In this document: positions 47,986 through 54,489 of the stretch, piece after piece
Layout: each line of letters starts with the position of its first letter
Numbering within the stretch: position 1 is the stretch's first letter
Assembly (NCBI GenBank): GCA_030612585.1
Contig: JAUWNP010000001.1
Span: 1 to 64,000 of the forward strand
DNA from: Anaerolineae bacterium
Lineage (GTDB): Bacteria; Chloroflexota; Anaerolineae; B4-G1
Length of the DNA: 64,000 bases
Direction of reading: 5' to 3'
The notes under the pieces: generated by a model
What the model was told of the DNA's origin: nothing
The model's input: only the letters and a program-made list of their open reading frames with translations
The model's database searches: none
Program-made: the position numbers and the translations under genes

Positions 47986-49410
47986 CTACCTACCTCCCCT
48001 AGCCCCTCCCTCAGGGGGGGGAGGCTCTTGCCAACGGGAGAAAAGTTTGAGCACCTGGGCTGCCGCGCCGCTGGCGTGGGCGACCGTCTCCGGGATGTCC
48101 ATTGGTCCGGTGCTGGCGCCGGCCAGGAAAATGCCGGGCCAGACGGTCTCCACCGGGCGCATGTTGGGGTCGCGGGGGAGCAGCCAGCCGTGCTCGTCTA
48201 CGGGCAACCCCAGCATCTCGGCCAACTGGCGCGTCGTGGGGCGGGGCAGGAGCGCCGGGGCCAGCACCACCAAGTCGGCGGCGATCTGTATCTGCTGGCC
48301 GCTGAGCGTGTCGGCTCCCCACACTATCACCTTGTCATTCCGGCGGAAGATGCGTGAGACCTTGCCTCGCAGATAGATCACGTGCTCGTCCTCCATAGCC
48401 CGCTGGGTGAATTCGTCGTACCGCTTGCCGGCGGCGCGGATATCAATGTAGAAGATATACGCCTGTCCATCGTGGACCCGGTGGCGGTAGAGGATGGCCT
48501 GCTTGGCGGTGTACATGCAGCAGATTTTCGAGCAGTAGGGCATGTGCTTTTCAGGGTCACGGGAACCGGCGCACTGGACGAAGACGACCTCGCGGGGGAC
48601 TTTCCCGTCGGAGGGGCGCTGGATCTTGCCGGCGGTGGGGCCGGACGCGGAAAGGATCCGCTCGAAGGCTAGCCCGTCAATCACGTCCAGTACCTTGCCG
48701 CCACCATACTCGGGCATATTCTCCAGTCCGTAGAGGTCGTAGCCGGTGGCCAGGATGATCGCGCCGACCTGCTCTTCGATGACCGTGTCCTCCTGGTCGT
48801 AGTCAATCGCTCCCACTGGGCAGAACCGCTCGCAGGCTTTGCACTTGCCCCGTTGGAAAAAGATGCAATGCTCGCGGTCAATAACCGGCTTATTCGGCAC
48901 CGCCTGGGGGGAGAGGGTGTAGATCGCCTTGCGTTTCCCCACGTACCGCTCGAAATCGGAGGTCGCCTTGCGGGGGCATTTCTCCTGGCAGAGGCCACAG
49001 CCGGTGCATTTGTCCCAGTCCACGTAGGCGGCGTGGCGGCGAATGCGCACGCGGAAGGTTGGTGGGTTGGTGGGTTGGTGGGTTGGTAGGTTGGTAGATT
49101 GGGCGATTTCCCGATTTCCCAATTTACCAGTTTCCCCATCTACCGACTTGACGGAGATAACTTCGGAATAAGTCATCAACCTGATGTTGGGATGGTGGCC
49201 CACCTCGACGGTGCGAGGGGTGAGGATGCACTGGGAGCAATCCAGGGTGGGGAAGGTCTCCGAAAGTTGGGCCATGCGCCCTCCAATGGAGGGGAGGCGC
49301 TCGACCATGACGACGTCGTAGCCCGCATTGGCAATGTCGAGAGCCGCCTGCATGCCGCCGATGCCAGCTCCGATGATGAGTGCGCGGGGAGTGGGGGAGC
49401 GATCAGTCAC
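47986..49410 (-). CDS. HdrA-like flavoprotein with inserted ferredoxin domain, no terminal ferredoxin
   Basis: 474 residues from GTG 49410. FAD motif LIIGAGIGGMQAALDIANA, CSQCILTPRTVEV, then an inserted ferredoxin domain (CTGCGLCQEKCPRKA; CKACERFCPVGA), CSKICCMYTAKQA and ADLVVLAPALLPR. It lacks both the N-terminal HdrA domain and the C-terminal ferredoxin of the neighbouring protein, so the two complement each other. An upstream in-frame ATG (49446) lies inside the -35 box. Before the ferredoxin is a GGTTGGTG repeat block (encoding NLPTHQPTNPP), and the C-terminus (EPPPPEGGARGG) is encoded by a CCCTCCCTCAGGGGG repeat. Confidence 0.93.
   Translation of the reverse strand: MTDRSPTPRALIIGAGIGGMQAALDIANAGYDVVMVERLPSIGGRMAQLSETFPTLDCSQCILTPRTVEVGHHPNIRLMTYSEVISVKSVDGETGKLGNREIAQSTNLPTHQPTNPPTFRVRIRRHAAYVDWDKCTGCGLCQEKCPRKATSDFERYVGKRKAIYTLSPQAVPNKPVIDREHCIFFQRGKCKACERFCPVGAIDYDQEDTVIEEQVGAIILATGYDLYGLENMPEYGGGKVLDVIDGLAFERILSASGPTAGKIQRPSDGKVPREVVFVQCAGSRDPEKHMPYCSKICCMYTAKQAILYRHRVHDGQAYIFYIDIRAAGKRYDEFTQRAMEDEHVIYLRGKVSRIFRRNDKVIVWGADTLSGQQIQIAADLVVLAPALLPRPTTRQLAEMLGLPVDEHGWLLPRDPNMRPVETVWPGIFLAGASTGPMDIPETVAHASGAAAQVLKLFSRWQEPPPPEGGARGGR
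49057..49140. repeat. GGTTGGTG / GATTTCCC tandem repeats in the second hdrA gene
   Basis: At least four GGTTGGTG 8-mers followed by GGTTGGTAG, GATTTCCC and similar units, all in frame. Confidence 0.9.
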
Positions 49411-49417
49411 GTGCCAA

Positions 49418-49446
49418 AGTATACCGCATTTTGGGGCATCTGGCAA
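49418..49446 (-). promoter_or_regulatory. Promoter of the hdrA pair with -10 box 7 bp before GTG
   Basis: Minus strand TTGCCA (49446-49441), 17 bp, TATACT (49423-49418), then 7 bp to GTG 49410. Implies a leaderless message. Confidence 0.7.
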
Positions 49447-49619
49447 TGATGTTCATCTTGACTTGTTCGTGGCGTTTGTCCTTCCCTTGTGTGAGCGCTA
49501 CGGCATCGCGGTCCTGCCCGACAGCCCCGGCACTGGCAATGAGGTGGGCTGATCGCGGTAGTAGGAGGACATTCAACTCGGTTGCAGAAGTATCGAACGG
49601 TGAGTTTCTGAAGATTGCC

Positions 49620-50105
49620 CTACTCGATCTCCACCAGCACCTGATCCTTCTCCACATCGTTCCCTGGTTTCACGTGCACGGCCCGCACGGTACCACTCTG
49701 GCGGGCGTGGAGTTCGTTCTCCATCTTCATCGCTTCCAGCACGCAGACAGGCTCGCCTTCTTCGACCTGCTGGCCCACTTCGACCAGCACGCGGATGATC
49801 TTGCCGGGCATGATCGCCAGCACTGCACCGGCGCCGGCAGCGGGGGGCGCTGCGGGGCTGGATGGGGTGGGGGAGGGAGCGGTGGCGGTCATCGCCAACC
49901 CACTGACTTGCACTGTGTAGGACTCCTCTCCCACGGTCGCCGCCTCCCCCTCCAACGCGACGTCGTAGGCGATGCCGTCCACCAGTACCGCGCCGTCGTC
50001 GGTGACCTCGACGGTGAAGGGACGGTCGTTGACGGTGATGGTGTCGTCCTCGGCAACAACCGGATACTCGATGTCGTCCAATGTCAGCGTGAAATCTCGT
50101 TTCAT
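49620..50105 (-). CDS. Biotin carboxyl carrier protein
   Basis: 161 residues. A beta-rich N-terminal part (LDDIEYPVVAEDD), an Ala/Pro linker (about 75-92), then a biotinyl domain with the biotin Lys in VLEAMKMENELHA. Works with the carboxyltransferase encoded directly upstream, with which it overlaps by 4 nt, and possibly with the acyl-CoA carboxylase at 52.8 kb. Confidence 0.95.
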   Translation of the reverse strand: MKRDFTLTLDDIEYPVVAEDDTITVNDRPFTVEVTDDGAVLVDGIAYDVALEGEAATVGEESYTVQVSGLAMTATAPSPTPSSPAAPPAAGAGAVLAIMPGKIIRVLVEVGQQVEEGEPVCVLEAMKMENELHARQSGTVRAVHVKPGNDVEKDQVLVEIE

Positions 50106-51616
50106 CGCATCCCTCCTGCACCGTCAATCAGCCCGGTCCAGCGGCCTGCTCCCGGTCGCCAGGCGACCTTCCACGGGGAGGCGGCCGGGCCGGTGGGTGT
50201 TACGGTGGCGGCAGCCTGCTCCTCCAGCCTCTTGAGCAGCAGCCCGGCGACGGCAGCCACCACCAGTTCCTTCCCACCCCCTCCCCGGGCACGCCGCTCC
50301 AGGAACGGGCGCGCTACCTGGGGGAACAGAGCGTAGGAAATCACATCCTCCTCGTCCCGCGCCAGGTCGCCGATCTCCTCCCGCGCCTGCTCCATCCCCT
50401 GTGGGATCAGGTCGGCGGGGCGGCAGTCAATGGGCTCCTCGTCGCCGATGGCGAGGCGCTGTATCTCGGGGTCAATGGGGGCTGGCGGGTGGCCGTAGTA
50501 GCCTCGGATGTATTGCCGCACCTCCTCCGGGATGATCTTGTACCGCTCCCCCAGCACCACGTTGAGCGTCGCCTGGGTGCCGACGATCTGACTGGAGGGG
50601 GTCACCAGCGGCGGGTAGCCCAGTTCCTCCCGCACGCGGGGCACCTCTGCCAGCACGGCCTCGTACTTGTCCTCCGCCTGCTGACCGCGCAACTGCGACA
50701 CCAGGTTGGAGAGCATGCCGCCCGGAATCTGGTACTGCAAAACGCGCACGTCCGCAGCCTTCATCCCGCTTTCGAACCGGGCGTACTTCTTGCGCACCTC
50801 GGCGAAGTAGGCGGCGATCTCGGCCAGCAGGTTGAGGTTGAACCTCGTATCCCGCTCAGTGCCAGCCAGCGTCGCCACGATGGACTCGGTTGGCGGGTGT
50901 GATGTCATCCCCGAAAGGGCGGAGATGGCGGTGTCCACAATGTCCACCCCGGCCTCAATGGCCTTGAGGAGTGCCGCCGTCGCCATGCCGCTGGTGGAGT
51001 GGGAGTGGAGGTGCACCGGCAGGCCGACGTCAGCCTTGAGTCGCGCTACCAGTTCGTAGGCAATGTAGGGGGTGATGAGGCCGGCCATGTCCTTGATGCA
51101 GATGGAGTCGGCGCCCATATCGGCCAGCCGGCTGGCGGTCCTGACGAAGTAATCCACATCGTAAGGCGGGCCGATGGTGTAGCAGATGCTAGCCTGGACG
51201 TGAGCGCCCTCCCGTTTGACAACTTCCATCGCCTTGCGCATATTGCGTACATCGTTGAGCGCGTCGAAGATGCGAAAGATGTCTATGCCGTCAGCGTGGG
51301 CGTGGACGACGAACCGCTCCAGCACATCGTCGGGGTAGTGCTTGTAGCCGACGACGTTCTGGCCGCGCAGGAGCATCAGAAAGGGGGTATTGGGCATCGC
51401 AGCCTTGAGGAGGCGGATGCGGTCCCAGGGGTTTTCGTCCAGGAAGCGCATAGCGGAGTCGAAGGTCGCGCCGCCCCACATCTCCACGGCCCAGTAGCCC
51501 ACCTGGTCAATCTTCTCGGCGATGGGCAGCATGTCATCGGTGCGCATACGAGTGGCCAGGAGCGATTGGTGGCCATCGCGGAGCATAAGGTCACAGATTT
51601 TTAGTTGATTGGTCAT
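50102..51616 (-). CDS. Carboxyltransferase of the pyruvate/oxaloacetate type with C-terminal fusion
   Basis: 504 residues. The N-terminal 450 are the 5S/PycB/OadA TIM-barrel carboxyltransferase (CDLMLRDGHQSLLATRMRT, GYWAVEMWGGATFDSAMRF, HLHSHSTSGMATAALLKA). The last 60 residues (ELVVAAVAGLLLKRLEEQ, SPWKVAWRPG) look like a small carboxylase accessory peptide normally encoded separately. It could be oxaloacetate decarboxylase alpha, transcarboxylase 5S or pyruvate carboxylase B; no sodium-pump beta subunit is nearby, and no biotin carboxylase is in the window. Confidence 0.88.
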   Translation of the reverse strand: MTNQLKICDLMLRDGHQSLLATRMRTDDMLPIAEKIDQVGYWAVEMWGGATFDSAMRFLDENPWDRIRLLKAAMPNTPFLMLLRGQNVVGYKHYPDDVLERFVVHAHADGIDIFRIFDALNDVRNMRKAMEVVKREGAHVQASICYTIGPPYDVDYFVRTASRLADMGADSICIKDMAGLITPYIAYELVARLKADVGLPVHLHSHSTSGMATAALLKAIEAGVDIVDTAISALSGMTSHPPTESIVATLAGTERDTRFNLNLLAEIAAYFAEVRKKYARFESGMKAADVRVLQYQIPGGMLSNLVSQLRGQQAEDKYEAVLAEVPRVREELGYPPLVTPSSQIVGTQATLNVVLGERYKIIPEEVRQYIRGYYGHPPAPIDPEIQRLAIGDEEPIDCRPADLIPQGMEQAREEIGDLARDEEDVISYALFPQVARPFLERRARGGGGKELVVAAVAGLLLKRLEEQAAATVTPTGPAASPWKVAWRPGAGRWTGLIDGAGGMR

Positions 51617-51627
51617 GTTGCCTCCAT

Positions 51628-51687
51628 AACACGAATGGGCAGGATTGTCTGATCTGATCTAATCCGTAAATCCTGCTGATCCGTGTT
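51628..51687. repeat. Imperfect 19-bp inverted repeat between carboxyltransferase and cupin genes
   Basis: AACACGAATGGGCAGGATT (51628-51646) against AATCCTGCTGATCCGTGTT (51669-51687), with three mismatches. It could act as a hairpin terminator for the cupin gene without a T-run, or be a dispersed element. Confidence 0.7.
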
Positions 51688-52005
51688 CTATTCCGCAAAT
51701 AGGTCCCGTGCCTTGAACATCAGCACCAGCGCCCCATCCTCCGACCGGGAGCGGTGCTTCTCCCCCGCCTGCACAACCAGGCTCTCTCCCTGGCCAACGG
51801 TGACGCTAGCGCCGTCGGCGTAATCCACCCCGATCTCTCCCTCCAGCACCAGGTACATCTCGTCCCTGGCGTGTTGGTGGAAGAGGTAGGTGCCCTCGAT
51901 GCGGGTCAGGTAGGCGCAGTAGTCGTCCACCTGTCCGACGACGATGTGCTTGAACGGCTCGGTCAGCCTGGCGGCGACCTGGGTGATGTTGACTTTCTCA
52001 GACAT
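51688..52005 (-). CDS. Small cupin-domain protein
   Basis: 105 residues from ATG 52005 (AGGAGGAG). Double-stranded beta helix with metal-type motif YLFHQHARDEMYLVLEGEIG and VQAGEKHRS. Single-cupin, function unknown; may bind a small ligand or metal. The start overlaps the 3' end of the DUF6516 gene. Confidence 0.85.
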   Translation of the reverse strand: MSEKVNITQVAARLTEPFKHIVVGQVDDYCAYLTRIEGTYLFHQHARDEMYLVLEGEIGVDYADGASVTVGQGESLVVQAGEKHRSRSEDGALVLMFKARDLFAE

Positions 52006-52426
52006 CGTTTTGCTCCTCCTCTCTTCGCTCACGCGATGTGCTATCCTGCCGGCCGGTTGGATACAGCATCTCGTCAATCTGGCGCAGCACGTCGCTCAAG
52101 TCGGGTGGCTCGGCGGCCTCCACACGCCCCTTGATGTGAATGTGGTCAGGGTAAGTCGATATCTCTGGGTGATGCGGCGCGTTGTCGTAACGGAAGACCA
52201 GGGTTCCATCAGCACACTGGTAGTGATAGCGATAGGAGACCTTCTCGATGTTTCTCCTGTGTTTGACAGCCTTCTCTTCGAATGTTAAGGTCGAGTCGTC
52301 GTAGAAGCACACTCTGCCTCGGACTTGCCCGTTCAACAGGGTAGGCTGCTCAAATTCAAGGGCCTGGATTTCTACATCTCCACGTGAGTGGAGAGTTGCG
52401 TGAATGCGGGTGAGATACCTGTACAT
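51998..52426 (-). CDS. DUF6516-like putative toxin
   Basis: 142 residues with VCFYDDSTLTFEEKAV, YRYHYQCADGTLVFRYDNAP and PHHPEISTYPDHIHI, the pattern I associate with DUF6516 proteins, which occur with small helical antitoxins. It follows the 105-residue gene by 7 bp and overlaps the cupin by 8 nt, so all three are likely cotranscribed. Toxicity not shown. Confidence 0.6.
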   Translation of the reverse strand: MYRYLTRIHATLHSRGDVEIQALEFEQPTLLNGQVRGRVCFYDDSTLTFEEKAVKHRRNIEKVSYRYHYQCADGTLVFRYDNAPHHPEISTYPDHIHIKGRVEAAEPPDLSDVLRQIDEMLYPTGRQDSTSRERREEEQNDV

Positions 52427-52433
52427 AGCTGCT

Positions 52434-52751
52434 TCAGGCCGGGACTAGTGCGACGTCACGCCAGACTGCTTCTCGCACCAGAGCGGCTTCGACCCGCTTC
52501 TTACGCTCCAAGAAGGAATGGTAGAGCATGGCCCAGTGCATCACCTTCTCGCTATCCCCCATCTCCCCGCGTTGATACTTCTCGTAGAACTCGGCTGACT
52601 TCATTCCGAACTCCCGCTCTAGTTCATGCAACCCCTGTGAGAGTTCGATCAATTCATCTACCGGGTTGCTCTTCTCCATTGCCTCGCTCAGCATGCACTC
52701 GAATTCCTCCGGCATCGGCAGATTGCCCTGAGTGAATGTCAATCGGGCCAT
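52434..52751 (-). CDS. Putative antitoxin partner of the DUF6516-like protein
   Basis: 105 residues, mostly helical and charged (MPEEFECMLSEAMEK, ELEREFGMKSAEFYEKYQRG). No DNA-binding motif is obvious. Identification rests on its position directly before the DUF6516-like gene and on size. Confidence 0.55.
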   Translation of the reverse strand: MARLTFTQGNLPMPEEFECMLSEAMEKSNPVDELIELSQGLHELEREFGMKSAEFYEKYQRGEMGDSEKVMHWAMLYHSFLERKKRVEAALVREAVWRDVALVPA

Positions 52752-52769
52752 TTCCTTTCTCCTCCGATT

Positions 52770-52798
52770 TGTTCATTAGTCATTTGTCATTGGTCATT
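52770..52798. repeat. ATTGGTCATT/ATTTGTCATT tandem repeat
   Basis: CATTAGTCATTTGTCATTGGTCATT between the carboxylase and the TA genes; same family as the in-gene copies at 40250. Confidence 0.8.
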
Positions 52799-54348
52799 CA
52801 CAACGGGATATTCCCATGCTTCTTCGGCGGGTTCGTGTCCCGCTTGTTTTGCAGCATCTTCAGAGCCTCAATGAGACGAGGGCGGGTCTCTTGCGGTTCG
52901 ATGACGTCGTCCACGTAGCCCCGGGCGGCGGCAACGTAGGGGTTGGCGAACTGCTCCCTGTACTCCTGCACCAACCGTGCCCGCTCCGCCTGCGGGTCTT
53001 CAGCGGTGGCGAGCTCCTTGCGGAAGACGATGTTGACCGCTCCCTCCGGCCCCATCACCGCGATCTCTGCCGTGGGCCAGGCGTAGGAGATGTCACCCCG
53101 GATGTGTTTGGAACTCATCACGTCGTAGGCTCCGCCATAGGCCTTGCGGGTGATGATGGTGATCTTGGGGGCAGTGGCCTCGCAGTAGGCATACAGGAGC
53201 TTGGCTCCGTTGAGGATGATGCCTCCGTGTTCCTGTTCCACCCCGGGCAGGAAGCCCGGCACGTCCTCGAAGGTGACGATGGGGATGTTGAAACTGTCGC
53301 AGAAACGGACGAAGCGAGCGCCTTTCCGGGAGGCGTTGATGTCCAGCACTCCGGCCAGGAATAACGGTTGCTGAGCGATGATGCCGATGGAGAAGCCTCC
53401 CATCCGGGCAAATCCGACGACGATGTTCTGTGCCCAGTGCTCGTGGACCTCCAGAAACTGGCCATCGTCCACCACGCGACGAATGATGTCTCTCATGTCG
53501 TAGGGCTTCATCGGGCTGTCGGGGATGATGGACTTCAATTCCTCGTCCATACGGTCCTCTGGGTCGGCGGTGGGGACGAAGGGCGGGTCCTCCAGGTTGT
53601 TTTGGGGGATGTAACTGAGGAGTTGGCGAACGAGGACCAGGCAGTGCTCCTCGTTCTCAGCGGCGAAGTGGGCCACGCCGCTCTTGGAGGCGTGGGTCAT
53701 CGCCCCGCCCAGTTCCTCGAAGGTTACCTCCTCGTGTGTGACCGCCTTGATGACCTCTGGGCCGGTGATGAACATGTGGCTGGTCTCCTTGGTCATCAGG
53801 GTGAAGTCGGTCATGGCCGGGGAGTAGACCGCGCCCCCGGCACAAGGGCCGAGGATGGCCGAAATCTGAGGGACGACGCCGGAGGCCAGGACGTTACGGA
53901 GGAAGATATAGGCGTATCCGGCCAGGGAGACGACTCCCTCCTGGATGCGAGCGCCGCCAGAGTCGTTGAGACCGATGACCGGCGCGCCGTTCTTCATCGC
54001 CAGGTCCATAATCTTGCACACCTTCTCGGCGTGGACCTCGGAGAGGCTGCCACCGAAGACGGTGAAGTCCTGAGAGAAGACGTAGACCAACCGTCCACTG
54101 ATGGTGCCCCAGCCGGTGACGACAGAATCCCCCATGTACTTCTGTTTCTCCACACCGAAGCCGGTGGCGCGGTGGGTGACGAACATATCCAGTTCGCGGA
54201 ATGAGCCGTGGTCGAGCAGTTTCTCCACCCGCTCGCGGGCGGTCATCTTGCCCCGGGCGTGCTGGCGGTTTATGCGCGCCTGGCCACCGCCCAGGCGGGC
54301 CTGCTCGCGCATCTGGTGCAGTTTCTCGATCTTGGGATCAACGGGCAT
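52798..54348 (-). CDS. Acyl-CoA carboxylase carboxyltransferase (MmdA/PccB type)
   Basis: 516 residues from ATG 54348 (GGAGG). The crotonase-like carboxyltransferase: [77 protein letters not shown] and a C-terminal [22 protein letters not shown] region. Carboxylates or decarboxylates propionyl/methylmalonyl-CoA together with a biotin carrier (49620-50105). Substrate among short acyl-CoAs cannot be fixed from sequence. Confidence 0.95.
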   Translation of the reverse strand: MPVDPKIEKLHQMREQARLGGGQARINRQHARGKMTARERVEKLLDHGSFRELDMFVTHRATGFGVEKQKYMGDSVVTGWGTISGRLVYVFSQDFTVFGGSLSEVHAEKVCKIMDLAMKNGAPVIGLNDSGGARIQEGVVSLAGYAYIFLRNVLASGVVPQISAILGPCAGGAVYSPAMTDFTLMTKETSHMFITGPEVIKAVTHEEVTFEELGGAMTHASKSGVAHFAAENEEHCLVLVRQLLSYIPQNNLEDPPFVPTADPEDRMDEELKSIIPDSPMKPYDMRDIIRRVVDDGQFLEVHEHWAQNIVVGFARMGGFSIGIIAQQPLFLAGVLDINASRKGARFVRFCDSFNIPIVTFEDVPGFLPGVEQEHGGIILNGAKLLYAYCEATAPKITIITRKAYGGAYDVMSSKHIRGDISYAWPTAEIAVMGPEGAVNIVFRKELATAEDPQAERARLVQEYREQFANPYVAAARGYVDDVIEPQETRPRLIEALKMLQNKRDTNPPKKHGNIPL

Positions 54349-54388
54349 AGTCAGCCTCCGTTTGTGCTTGTGGGTTTCACAGGCTGTA

Positions 54389-54417
54389 ATGATACCACAA
54401 CTATCGTTATAGACCAA
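54389..54417 (-). promoter_or_regulatory. Promoter of the acyl-CoA carboxylase gene
   Basis: Minus strand TTGGTC (54417-54412), 17 bp, TATCAT (54394-54389). Confidence 0.6.
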
Positions 54418-54421
54418 ACGC

Positions 54422-54454
54422 GAGACTTCCGAAGTCTGACGGACTTCGGAAGTC
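54422..54454. repeat. Palindromic hairpin AGACTTCCGAAGTC / GACTTCGGAAGTCT
   Basis: Perfect 14-bp arms (54422-54435, 54441-54454) with a 5-nt loop; each arm is itself an odd palindrome GACTTC[C/G]GAAGTC. Between valS and the carboxylase. Built on the same plan as the ACCTG element at 21217-21315. Confidence 0.85.
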
Positions 54455-54489
54455 TACGGCTCCTTGCTCTGCTAAGGGGGGCAGATGGT

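Noticed and set aside
49411..49446. ATG 49446 as the start of the second hdrA
   Set aside because: It overlaps the promoter -35 box and adds residues not matching HdrA.
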